Made by a program: the position numbers and the translations under genes | Shown: one piece after another, positions 1 through 8,155 of the stretch | Layout of the letters: every line of letters starts with the position of its first letter | Numbering within the stretch: the first letter of the stretch is position 1 | The notes under the pieces: model-generated | Databases searched by the model: none | Seen by the model: the letters and a program-made list of their open reading frames with translations, nothing else | Told to the model about the DNA's origin: nothing | DNA from: JADLHS01 sp044225555 | GTDB taxonomy: Bacteria; Verrucomicrobiota; Verrucomicrobiia; Limisphaerales; JADLHS01 | Assembly (NCBI GenBank): GCA_044225555.1 | Contig: JBGAIM010000001.1 | Span: 124,001-188,000 of the forward strand | Direction: 5' to 3' | Length of the DNA: 64,000 bases

Positions 1-35
1 TTTGCATCTTTCAGAACCGTCGCCGCAGTGACGGC

Positions 36-806
36 TCACGCCGCAACGGCCTGGCCCTTGAGAATCCAGTCGTAGCCCTTGGCCTCGAGTTCGAACGCGA
101 GGTCCTTGCCGCCGGATTTCACGACGCGGCCATCCACGAGCACGTGGACGAAGTCGGGCACAATGTAGTTCAGCAATCGTTGATAGTGCGTGATGACGAG
201 CTGGGCGTTGTGCTTCGTTTTCAGTTTGTTCACGCCGTTGCTGACGACTTTGAGTGCGTCAATGTCCAAACCGGAATCGGTTTCGTCAAGGATGGCGAGT
301 TTGGGTTCGAGCACGGCCATTTGAAAAATTTCGGCGCGCTTCTTTTCGCCACCAGAGAAGCCCTCGTTGACCGAGCGCTTGAGCAAATCATCCTTCAATT
401 CGAGTAGCTTCATCTTGTCCTTCACGAGCGCGAGGAATTCCATCGCGTCGAGTTCTTGCTCGCCCTTGTGTTTGCGAATTTCGTTGAGCGCGGCCTTGAG
501 GAAATAGGTGCTGTTCACTCCGGGAATCTCCACCGGATACTGAAACGCGAGGAACAACCCTTCGCGGGCACGTTCTTCGGGATCGAGGTCGAGCAAGTCC
601 TTGCCTTGATAAATCACCTCGCCACCGGTGATGTTGTAGCCGTCGCGCCCGGCGAGCACCGCGGCCAGCGTGCTTTTGCCGCTGCCGTTTGGCCCCATCA
701 CAGCGTGAACTTCGCCCGGGTTCAGGGTCAGGCTGACGCCTTTGAGGATCTGCTTGCCCTCAACGCCGGCGCTCAGGTTTTTGATCTCGAGTATGGGTTT
801 GCTCAT
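36..806 (-). CDS. sufC: Fe-S cluster assembly ATPase SufC
   Basis: ABC-type ATPase of the SUF iron-sulfur cluster assembly machinery, which works in the cytoplasm with SufB and SufD. The 256-residue protein has a Walker A motif GPNGSGKST near residue 40, the SufC-type signature FSGGEKKR near residue 150 and Walker B LAILDETDSGLD. Length and motifs fit SufC (about 250 residues) rather than an importer ATPase. An upstream in-frame ATG would add eight residues with no family match, so the start at MSKPILEI is preferred. sufB and sufD would be expected beside it but lie outside the window, if present. The family assignment is very secure. Confidence 0.95.
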   Translation of the reverse strand: MSKPILEIKNLSAGVEGKQILKGVSLTLNPGEVHAVMGPNGSGKSTLAAVLAGRDGYNITGGEVIYQGKDLLDLDPEERAREGLFLAFQYPVEIPGVNSTYFLKAALNEIRKHKGEQELDAMEFLALVKDKMKLLELKDDLLKRSVNEGFSGGEKKRAEIFQMAVLEPKLAILDETDSGLDIDALKVVSNGVNKLKTKHNAQLVITHYQRLLNYIVPDFVHVLVDGRVVKSGGKDLAFELEAKGYDWILKGQAVAA

Positions 807-928
807 GTGTCGAAAAATACAGCGCCGCATTAGACACTAAATCAACCGGGAAGGGAAATTCTAAAATGAAGCGTGACGATGGTCCAACCAGCGGCGGGGA
901 AGTGTCTGCCCACAGCCAACCTGCGTGG

Positions 929-2731
929 CTAAAACACGGTTTTCAACAGCGCGTAAATGCCCACGCTGAGCGCCGCGAGCGAATCGCCCGCGATCAAACC
1001 ACCACCCACGAGCGACATCGTGCTCATGTCCGCCGGCAATTCACCTTCTGCAGGTTTGGCCTGGCGTAGTTTGATTTGGGCTTGTATCCAATCGTAAACC
1101 GACGCCAGCACCCCGCCCGCCGCCCACCAGATGGTCGTGGCCAGTTCAACGAATCCGCCGAAGGAAGAAGCATACGGGCTGGGGATGATGACCGCATCCA
1201 GCACAAAGTCCGTCACGCGTCCGGCTCGCGAGCGGGTCGAGAATTCTTTGTAGCTCCGGTTGCTCTTGAGCAGTTTGCGCGTGACCTCGATGAGCAATCC
1301 GAGAACAAGTCCAAGTTGGAGCGCTTTCATGACGTGCGGCTTCTGGTTGGTGATGCCTTTGAGCGCGCCGACAAATTTGAACGTCATGGCCGACTGCCAT
1401 TTCTCCGCACCCTCGATTTTCTGGCTGAATTGATCCTGCTTCAGCACCGGATACGCGTTCATGAAAGTCTTCGCCAGCACCACGGCGAGCAGCGCGCCCA
1501 TGGCAATGCCAATGACCTGGTAGCGGAACTGGTTGATCCGATTCGTCCCAAGCCGCCAGCCAGTGGAACGATCCTGCTGCATGTCCACTCCTTCGGAACA
1601 GGCAATCAGCATGATTGAAGCGCACATCAAACCCACGCCCGGGTCCTTCAAACCGAAGGCCGCGAGGATAAAAACGGTCATCACGAACGCGCTCGAAATC
1701 GGATTGCTGTCCGAGATGCCGGTGGAAATCCCGTTGATCAGCACAAAGAGAAAGCTCAACGCGACCGCAATCAGCAGGAAGGAAACCGGCTGATGCAACA
1801 CCTGGCTGCCAATCACCACAACACAGGCGCCCCAGAAAATCACCCACAACCCGAGGCGAAATGAGTTCACGCGCTTCCAATCCTCGGTGGGTGGGGCGGC
1901 CACGGCCGGCCGGCGCCAGCGTTGCACAGCCTGGATCAGAATCAACCCGACATCCACGATCGCTGCGCCGAGAATCGTTCCGAGGGCGATGATGAAACCA
2001 ATCTTGCGGAACGGCGCGCCCTCCTCCAGCCAGCCAATGCTGATCAAATACGGCTTGAGCCTGTCTCCGACCACCGCCACCACCAGCGCCGGGATGGCGA
2101 TCCGCGCGCCCACAATCATTCCGGCGCCGAAGGTGGAGGTGGAAATGCCGAGGCTTTCGACCGCCGGGATTTTCAACGAGGCGACTCCGCCGACGTAGCC
2201 TCCCAACATGCCGCCCCCCAGCTTGGCGATGGATTGTTTGAGGAGCTTCTTGTCGGTGAGGGCGCGGAGAATGTTCGCCACCGCAAAGCCGGACGGAAAG
2301 GACAGTTGCATCTTGTCCACGAGGATCGGCGTATAAAGCATCCCGACGCCGACGCCGAACATGCCGATGCTCATGTAAAAGAGAACGAGTTTCCATGGCG
2401 CCGGCTCGGGCAGACCGAGCCAGACCATCGCCTGCATCAACACGCCCATGCCACACATGCCGGCGACGGACGCCGCCATCGTTTGCATGTAATTCGCGCC
2501 ATGCTTGCCTTCCGGACCGTACGGCAAGGTGACCGCGCTGCCGAGAATGCCCGCCAGCACCTGCCCACCGACGAAGAAGCCGATGGAGAAGTTCATGAAT
2601 GCGGCCGACACTCCACCCAGCGGGCCCAAAATAAAAATTGCTACGGCGCCGAGCAGAATGTGATAGCCGGGAGAGCCAATCCGGGGCAGGAGTTTTTTTA
2701 AGCCGGTGGGTTGCGTCGTGGGCTCGGGCAT
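929..2731 (-). CDS. OPT family oligopeptide transporter
   Basis: Large integral membrane protein of about 600 residues with some 14-16 hydrophobic segments along its length, matching the oligopeptide transporter (OPT) superfamily of proton-coupled peptide or metal-chelate importers. Family-like stretches include GILGSAVTLPYGPEGKHGANYMQ near the N-terminus (shown here only as a landmark) and an SNPISSAF segment in the middle. The start at MPEPTTQP is preferred; an ATG 16 codons upstream is possible but adds residues atypical of the family. It stands alone, divergent from the hydrolase gene that follows. The substrate cannot be read from sequence. Confidence 0.85.
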   Translation of the reverse strand: MPEPTTQPTGLKKLLPRIGSPGYHILLGAVAIFILGPLGGVSAAFMNFSIGFFVGGQVLAGILGSAVTLPYGPEGKHGANYMQTMAASVAGMCGMGVLMQAMVWLGLPEPAPWKLVLFYMSIGMFGVGVGMLYTPILVDKMQLSFPSGFAVANILRALTDKKLLKQSIAKLGGGMLGGYVGGVASLKIPAVESLGISTSTFGAGMIVGARIAIPALVVAVVGDRLKPYLISIGWLEEGAPFRKIGFIIALGTILGAAIVDVGLILIQAVQRWRRPAVAAPPTEDWKRVNSFRLGLWVIFWGACVVVIGSQVLHQPVSFLLIAVALSFLFVLINGISTGISDSNPISSAFVMTVFILAAFGLKDPGVGLMCASIMLIACSEGVDMQQDRSTGWRLGTNRINQFRYQVIGIAMGALLAVVLAKTFMNAYPVLKQDQFSQKIEGAEKWQSAMTFKFVGALKGITNQKPHVMKALQLGLVLGLLIEVTRKLLKSNRSYKEFSTRSRAGRVTDFVLDAVIIPSPYASSFGGFVELATTIWWAAGGVLASVYDWIQAQIKLRQAKPAEGELPADMSTMSLVGGGLIAGDSLAALSVGIYALLKTVF

Positions 2732-2849
2732 GCGTGGCTCAAGTTTCGCCAAGGATATGAAAATACCCACTTGGGCCAATACAAATCCACACTCCCTACA
2801 TGAAATTGTTTTGGCATCCGGGCCGGTTGCAGTTTAAGAATGAAGCGCC

Positions 2850-3635
2850 ATGAAAAAACTACTGCTCGCCCTCGTTACCCTGGCGTGCGTGCTCCCCACG
2901 GGCGCCGCCATCCAAACCAAGACGGTCGAATATAAACAAGGCGATACCACGCTCGAAGGCGTGCTCGTCTATGACGATGCCGTAAAAACGAAGCGCCCCG
3001 GCGTGCTCATCGTGCATCAATGGATGGGGATCACCGACTACGAAAAGCACCGCGCCGAGATGCTGGCGCAACTGGGCTACGTGGCCTTCTGTGCTGACAT
3101 CTACGGCAAAGGCGTCCACCCCAAAGACACCACGGAGGCGGGCGCACTGGCGGGCAAATACAAGAACGACCGTGCCTTGCTCCGCGCCCGCGTCGCTGCC
3201 GGGCTTGAAGAGTTCAAGAAGAGCAACTTGGTGGACACAAAGCGGCTCGCGGCCATCGGCTATTGTTTTGGCGGGACGACCGTGATTGAACTCGCACGTG
3301 GCGGCGCGGAGATCACGGGCGTGGTCAGTTTTCACGGTGGACTCGATTCGCCCACGCCGGCGGATGGCAAGAACATCAAGTGCAAGGTTCTCGCCTGCCA
3401 CGGTGCGGACGACCCGTTCGTGCCGGCGAAGGACCTGGCCGCCTTTGAAAGCGAGATGCGCGACAATAAAGTGGACTGGCAACTCATCGCTTATGGCGGG
3501 GCGGTCCACAGTTTCACGCAGCCAATGGCCGGCAATGACAACTCGAAAGGCGCCGCCTACCACGAACGCGCGGACAAACGCTCCTGGGAAGCCATGAAAC
3601 AATTCCTGGCGGAATTGTTCGGCCAATCGAAATGA
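2850..3635 (+). CDS. Exported dienelactone hydrolase family protein
   Basis: Alpha/beta hydrolase of the dienelactone hydrolase family, 261 residues. It begins with a signal peptide (MKKLLLALVTLACVLPTGAA) that predicts export. The nucleophile elbow is GYCFGG with Cys near residue 139 instead of Ser, as in true dienelactone hydrolases. The other triad members are Asp in GADDPFVP and His near residue 220 in GAVHSF. Such proteins hydrolyse esters or lactones; the physiological substrate is unknown. Its stop codon overlaps the start of the PqiA-like gene by four bases (ATGA), so the two are probably translated together. Confidence 0.88.
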   Translation: MKKLLLALVTLACVLPTGAAIQTKTVEYKQGDTTLEGVLVYDDAVKTKRPGVLIVHQWMGITDYEKHRAEMLAQLGYVAFCADIYGKGVHPKDTTEAGALAGKYKNDRALLRARVAAGLEEFKKSNLVDTKRLAAIGYCFGGTTVIELARGGAEITGVVSFHGGLDSPTPADGKNIKCKVLACHGADDPFVPAKDLAAFESEMRDNKVDWQLIAYGGAVHSFTQPMAGNDNSKGAAYHERADKRSWEAMKQFLAELFGQSK

Positions 3636-4153
3636 GTCCCGAAGCCAACCGGTCGTTGGGCGAGATTCATCGCGGCGAGCGGCTGCCCATCGTCCTGATG
3701 TTGGTGCTGTCGCTGGCGTTGTTTCTGGCGGGCTTGTTCCGCCCGTTCACGCGCATCACCAAGCTGTGGCTGTTTGACAACGATGTGTCCGTCTATCAGG
3801 GTTTGATTGCGCTGTTCAAGGAACAGGAGATTTTTCTCTTTGGCATCCTGCTGATCTTCACCGTGATTTTTCCGTTCGTGAAAATCAGTGCGCTGCTCAC
3901 CCTCTGGCTGACGCCGGGATTGAAGGCGCAAACGATGTCGCGGGTGCATGGCTTCGTATCAAACCTGAGCAAGTGGTCCATGCTCGACGTGTTCGTGGTG
4001 GCCGTGCTGGTGGTGTTGATTCGTTCGGGCGGACTGGCTCGCATCAAGGCGCAGGATGGGCTGCTACTCTTCTGTGCCTCGGTGGTGTTGACTCAGATCG
4101 TTTCGGAATGGACCGGGCGCATCGCCAAACGGACCTTTGCAAAAGCGGAATAG
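3632..4153 (+). CDS. PqiA-like (paraquat-inducible protein A) membrane protein
   Basis: Small inner-membrane protein of 173 residues with about four transmembrane segments. The KWSMLDVFVVAVLV stretch near residue 113 is the characteristic conserved block of paraquat-inducible protein A domains. PqiA proteins pair with MCE-domain lipid-transport proteins in Proteobacteria, but no MCE gene is visible here. This is a single-domain version, about half the length of classical two-domain PqiA. The gene starts within the stop codon of the hydrolase and rsmD follows after 12 bp, so the three probably form one transcript. The function is inferred from the family only. Confidence 0.75.
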   Translation: MSPEANRSLGEIHRGERLPIVLMLVLSLALFLAGLFRPFTRITKLWLFDNDVSVYQGLIALFKEQEIFLFGILLIFTVIFPFVKISALLTLWLTPGLKAQTMSRVHGFVSNLSKWSMLDVFVVAVLVVLIRSGGLARIKAQDGLLLFCASVVLTQIVSEWTGRIAKRTFAKAE

Positions 4154-4165
4154 AAACACACAACT

Positions 4166-4744
4166 ATGCGCATCACTGGCGGACAGGCGGGCGGGCGGAT
4201 TTTGAAAGTGCCGAAAGGCATGGCGGTGCGGCCCACACCTGACTTGGTCAAGCAGGCCGTTTTCAACTCGCTGGGCGAACGCGTCCTGGGTGCGCGAGTG
4301 TTGGAACTCTTCGCCGGCAGCGGTGCGTTGAGCTTGGAATGCCTGAGTCGCGGCGCGAAGTCCGCGGTCTGCGTGGAACTGTCACCCCGGCACGCGGATT
4401 TCATCCGGCGCAACGCCGCGGCGCCCGAATTCCCGCCGCACACCCTCGAAGTTCGTACACAAGATGTCTTCGCCGTGATTCCGCAACTGATCGCGAACGG
4501 ACAGCAGTTCGATTTGATCCTCGCCGACCCGCCTTACGGAGAAAAAAACGTGGGCCGGCGCTCGACATCACTCGCCCAGCAACTCATCGATGTTCCAGAC
4601 TTGCCCAAGTTGCTCGCGCCCGGCGGACGCTTCGTGCTCGGGCACGCACGCCGCGACACGCTGGAAATCCCCAAGTGGTGGAGCGAAGCCAAAGTCATGA
4701 AGCATGGCGACAACATGATGCGATTTTTGGCGAGCACGGTTTAG
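4166..4744 (+). CDS. rsmD: 16S rRNA (guanine(966)-N(2))-methyltransferase RsmD
   Basis: SAM-dependent methyltransferase that modifies G966 (E. coli numbering) of 16S rRNA. The 192-residue protein has the standard RsmD start MRITGGQAGGR, the SAM-binding motif LELFAGSGALSLE near residue 50 and the catalytic DPPYG motif near residue 121, which is typical of N2-guanine/N6-adenine methyltransferases. Length agrees with the family (about 180-200). It ends directly against the convergent beta-propeller gene: the two stop codons abut with no base between. coaD, often next to rsmD elsewhere, is not present. Confidence 0.92.
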   Translation: MRITGGQAGGRILKVPKGMAVRPTPDLVKQAVFNSLGERVLGARVLELFAGSGALSLECLSRGAKSAVCVELSPRHADFIRRNAAAPEFPPHTLEVRTQDVFAVIPQLIANGQQFDLILADPPYGEKNVGRRSTSLAQQLIDVPDLPKLLAPGGRFVLGHARRDTLEIPKWWSEAKVMKHGDNMMRFLASTV

Positions 4745-5941
4745 TCACTTCCCACTCACCTCCACACAGACCACGTCACCGTTGCCATTGCGGCAGTAAA
4801 TCTTCCCATTGGCCAGCACCGGCGCGGCCCAGCAGGTTTTGCCCAGCACTTGCGCGCGTGAAATGGGCTTGAAGCCTCCAGGCGACGCCTCGGCCACCAG
4901 CAGTTCACCCACCTCGCTCAACACGATTAATTTGCCATCCGCCATCATCAAGGCGCCTTTGCCGGAAACTTTGTCCGTCCATTTCACCTCGCCTGTGTCG
5001 AAGACGACGCAGCGCAACTGGTTTTCGTCAATGCCGTAGAGATGGCCGTTCAACAGGATGGAACTGGCCATGTGGTTGCGCAGGTTCTTGTTCTCCCAGA
5101 TTTTCTTCGGCGGCTTGGCGCTGATGTCGAACACGCCCGCGCCGCGGTTGTAGCCCGAGGAGATGAATACCTTGCTGCCGTTCAGGATGGGATCCGCGGC
5201 ATTTACGTCGTATTGGGTCTTCCACGGGAAACGCCAGAGTTCCGCGCCGTCCTTGACCTTTAGGGCGATGACATCCTGCTTGATGGTAAACATCACCGCG
5301 CGGTCGCCGCCCGTGTTGAACGGCACCGGCGTCGAGTAACCCGCCGCATCCGGGCCCGAAGACCAGACAACCTTGCCCGTTTTCTTGTCGAGCGCCGCGC
5401 CCGCGCTGCCCACGTTGAGCAAGGCGAGGTCACCCTCGATCAACACCGAGCTGGCGAAATACCACTCGGGAAATGCGGCCTTCAACTCCTCGGCCAGATT
5501 CTTCGACCAGATGACTGTTCCCTTGGCGGCGTCGAAGCAATGCACCACGCCGCGCTTGCTGAAGGTGTAAACGCGGTCCCCGTCCACGGTGGGTGTGGCG
5601 CTGGTGCCGCCCTGGTAATACTTGTCGTCGAGCGGCGCGTTATAGGAAAACTTCCAAACCTCGGCGCCGGTGCTGGCGTCGAAGCAGAACACCGTGTCCT
5701 GTTTGTTTGCGTTTCCGGTCGTATAGACCCGTCCGTTGGCAACGGCGAACGAGGCGAAGCCCAGGCCGGTCTTCCTCTTCCACAGTTGCTTTGGCCCGTT
5801 GGCCGGCCATTTGACCGACCAGCCGGTTTCTTTCGAGATGCCGTTGTGATCCGGTCCGCGATAGTTCGGCCAGTCAATGGCCCGGAGGTCGGACGCGAGG
5901 GCGGTCAGCGCGAGCGTCGCCAGACACGATGCAATCTTCAT
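4745..5941 (-). CDS. Secreted PQQ-like beta-propeller protein
   Basis: Protein of 398 residues with a signal peptide (MKIASCLATLALTALAS) followed by repeated beta-propeller blades of the PQQ-binding-like type. Recurring patterns such as VYTTGN...VFCFDASTGAEVWKF and VHCFDAAKGTVIWSK show the W-docking motif. Families like this are abundant in Verrucomicrobia and Planctomycetes. Most lack a catalytic dehydrogenase domain, and none is visible here. It is probably periplasmic; function unknown. The start is set at the ATG directly before the signal peptide, 12 codons inside the longest reading frame. Confidence 0.85.
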   Translation of the reverse strand: MKIASCLATLALTALASDLRAIDWPNYRGPDHNGISKETGWSVKWPANGPKQLWKRKTGLGFASFAVANGRVYTTGNANKQDTVFCFDASTGAEVWKFSYNAPLDDKYYQGGTSATPTVDGDRVYTFSKRGVVHCFDAAKGTVIWSKNLAEELKAAFPEWYFASSVLIEGDLALLNVGSAGAALDKKTGKVVWSSGPDAAGYSTPVPFNTGGDRAVMFTIKQDVIALKVKDGAELWRFPWKTQYDVNAADPILNGSKVFISSGYNRGAGVFDISAKPPKKIWENKNLRNHMASSILLNGHLYGIDENQLRCVVFDTGEVKWTDKVSGKGALMMADGKLIVLSEVGELLVAEASPGGFKPISRAQVLGKTCWAAPVLANGKIYCRNGNGDVVCVEVSGK

Positions 5942-6056
5942 GGTGGCAGAGTTAGCTGAGCGGTTGGCAGGTGTCAATTCACCAAGCCCACCATTGTGGA
6001 CCGAGACCGCTAAAATCTATTCAAACGCCCCGGCCTCCGTTACAGTCAAAGCGACG

Positions 6057-6677
6057 ATGGAAACCGAGGCTCAACTGTTGGCGCGCTGCCGGCGGGGCGA
6101 CGCGGACGCGTGGGACGAGTTGTTTGATCGTCACTACACGGCAGCGGGCCGGTTCGTTTTCCAACTGGCCTCCGACTTCACGCGCGAAGACGTGGACGAG
6201 GTCTGCCAGGAGGTTTTCCTCTCGGTCATCCGCAATCTCAATTCCTTCCACGGGGAGAGCCAGTTTCAAACCTGGTTGTTCCGCATCGCCGCCAACAAGG
6301 CCCGGGACTTCCGCGAGAAACAACACGCGGCCAAACGCGGTGGCGGTCAGACCCCGCTCTCGTTGCAGGCCGAGGATGCCGAAACCGGCCTGACGATTGA
6401 CCCGCCCAGCAACGCGCCATCACCGGACATGGACTTGCTGAACGTCGAGCGGGCCGAGCTGGTGCGCGACGCCCTGGACCAGGTCGGTGAACCGTGCCGG
6501 GAGATCATCGAACTGCGCTATTTCGGCGATTTAAGCTACGACGAATTGAGCCGGGAGTTGAAGTTGAATCCCAAAACCGTGAGTTCCCGATTGAGCAAAT
6601 GTCTCGATAAACTGGAGGCGATTGCGCGAAAAATCTTTTCCGGGGAGAAAAGCCGCCCGATCCCGTCTAACTTGTAG
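6057..6677 (+). CDS. ECF-type RNA polymerase sigma factor
   Basis: Sigma-70 family extracytoplasmic-function sigma factor, 206 residues. Region 2 is seen in the first 90 residues (DEVCQEVFLSVIRNL and FQTWLFRIAANKARDF) and region 4 at the C-terminus (CREIIELRYFGDLSYDEL followed by a helix-turn-helix). The ATG at METEAQLL is chosen because the upstream extension overlaps the divergent gene and has no homology-like content. A membrane protein gene begins 6 bp downstream and is the likely partner or anti-sigma factor. No promoter resembling the conserved sites found near 42-55 kb was seen upstream, so this is probably a separate regulatory unit. Confidence 0.88.
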   Translation: METEAQLLARCRRGDADAWDELFDRHYTAAGRFVFQLASDFTREDVDEVCQEVFLSVIRNLNSFHGESQFQTWLFRIAANKARDFREKQHAAKRGGGQTPLSLQAEDAETGLTIDPPSNAPSPDMDLLNVERAELVRDALDQVGEPCREIIELRYFGDLSYDELSRELKLNPKTVSSRLSKCLDKLEAIARKIFSGEKSRPIPSNL

Positions 6678-6683
6678 GTCAAA

Positions 6684-8105
6684 ATGAACGACGAACGGCC
6701 CATTGAGAAATTGCTCCGGCGCTACGCCCAAAAGCGGGGCGACGAAGCGGGGGCTCCGCCCGAATTGCATCCCGCCACCCGGCGGCTCTTGCAAGGCGAG
6801 GTGGCGCGGCAGTACCCAAAACCTGCTCCGGAGAACAAGCCCTCGGCGGCGGATTTTTTTTCCGTTCTGACGCGCCGGTGGGTTTATGCCGTCAGTGTGT
6901 TCGTGGTGCTGGGTATGGCGGCGGCGATGTTGCTGCCTGCGCTGAGCAAATCGAAGAGCCGGACGATGCTGGCGCAAAAGGGAGCCTCGGAAGAGGTCCT
7001 CTTGCGCGAAAACATAACGCCGGTCGCGGCACCGGCACCGGCAATGCCGCCCACCAAGGCCCAGCCAGTCCTTGCCGTCGCCGAGGACCGGCGCAATCAG
7101 CCTGCGCCGGCACCCAGTGGCGGCGGTAATTTTTACCGGAGCCAGGACGAACCAACCACATTGAACTATTCCGTGACGAACGGCCTTGTCGTGGGGGCGC
7201 TCGGGCGTTTCACGGATGCCAAGGCGGACACCGAAGCCCCGCTCAGGGCCGAGGAGGCAAAACAAGTCTCGCTTGGCATGCGTCTGGATTCCGCTGCTCC
7301 GGCAACGAGGACGTTGACCGTTCAACCACCCACTCCCGCCGCGGGCGAGGTCAAGCCGCTGGATTCACTGGCGCTCAAGGGCAACGAAAGAGCGGGCCGC
7401 GCCGGCGCCAGCGTTGCCGCCGACGGTTTGGCGGAAATTCGTCAGCCCACGCCCCCTCCGGCCGCGGTCGGTGCCTCCTCGGTTCTAACTACGAGTTTGT
7501 CGGACAAAACTTTTGTGGCACGGGGCGGTGGAGCGGAGAAGGATACCGGGCAACTTTACTCGCAGTCCTTCGCGAATGTCGCGCCGGAACAACTCCGGGC
7601 CAAGGCCGCGAAGGTGAAGACTGAGACGCCCATTGTTCCCGTGCTGGCCAATTTTCAGGTGCAGAACGTGGGCAACGAAGTGCGCGTGATTGACAGTGAT
7701 GGTTCTACCTATCGTGGGGTGGTGAGCTGGGAAGCCGCCAGCCAGGCCGCGGTCGCGACTGGCAAAGAGGCGACGGCGAATTTCGAGAGCGCCGACTTGC
7801 GTCGTGCCCCAGTTGCGACCAGTGCCTTGGTTGCTAACCAGCAAGCAGCGCAGAATTATTTGTGGCGGGTCGAAGGCACGAATCGCACGCTCAATCAAAA
7901 TGTCGTGTTCACCTGGAACTTTCTGGAGACGACCAACACCCTCGCCGCCTCCGAGGCGAAAGCAATCAGCGACGCTTTGAACCAGGACGCCTCGAAGCTG
8001 CCTTCGCAATTCCCGATGAGGCTCCAGAACTCCATCATCAACGGACGGGCTCAACTGGGCCCGACGCAGCAAATCGAGGTCAACGCCGTGCCGGTGAAGC
8101 CGTGA
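6684..8105 (+). CDS. Single-pass membrane protein linked to ECF sigma factor (possible anti-sigma)
   Basis: Protein of 473 residues encoded 6 bp after the sigma factor gene, so very likely co-expressed with it. The N-terminal ~65 residues (PIEKLLRRYAQKRG...) are hydrophilic and would face the cytoplasm. One hydrophobic segment lies at residues ~72-90, and a long Ala/Pro-rich extracytoplasmic region follows. Topology and gene order fit an anti-sigma or sigma-associated protein, but no zinc-binding ZAS motif is present. Oddly, the membrane segment is followed by LLPALSKSKS, which resembles the LLPAL-type end of pseudopilin N-termini common in this phylum. Function is inferred from context only. 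Confidence 0.6.
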   Translation: MNDERPIEKLLRRYAQKRGDEAGAPPELHPATRRLLQGEVARQYPKPAPENKPSAADFFSVLTRRWVYAVSVFVVLGMAAAMLLPALSKSKSRTMLAQKGASEEVLLRENITPVAAPAPAMPPTKAQPVLAVAEDRRNQPAPAPSGGGNFYRSQDEPTTLNYSVTNGLVVGALGRFTDAKADTEAPLRAEEAKQVSLGMRLDSAAPATRTLTVQPPTPAAGEVKPLDSLALKGNERAGRAGASVAADGLAEIRQPTPPPAAVGASSVLTTSLSDKTFVARGGGAEKDTGQLYSQSFANVAPEQLRAKAAKVKTETPIVPVLANFQVQNVGNEVRVIDSDGSTYRGVVSWEAASQAAVATGKEATANFESADLRRAPVATSALVANQQAAQNYLWRVEGTNRTLNQNVVFTWNFLETTNTLAASEAKAISDALNQDASKLPSQFPMRLQNSIINGRAQLGPTQQIEVNAVPVKP

Positions 8106-8155
8106 GTTTCGGATTCTGCTTGGTCACCGGTGGTGGCGGTTGTTAGCTTCGCGGC

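Noticed and set aside
1146..2456. A 436-codon open frame on the minus strand within the OPT transporter
   Set aside because: It is an out-of-frame shadow of the transporter gene: composition is Arg/His/Gly-rich without domain motifs, while the overlapping frame gives a clean OPT protein.
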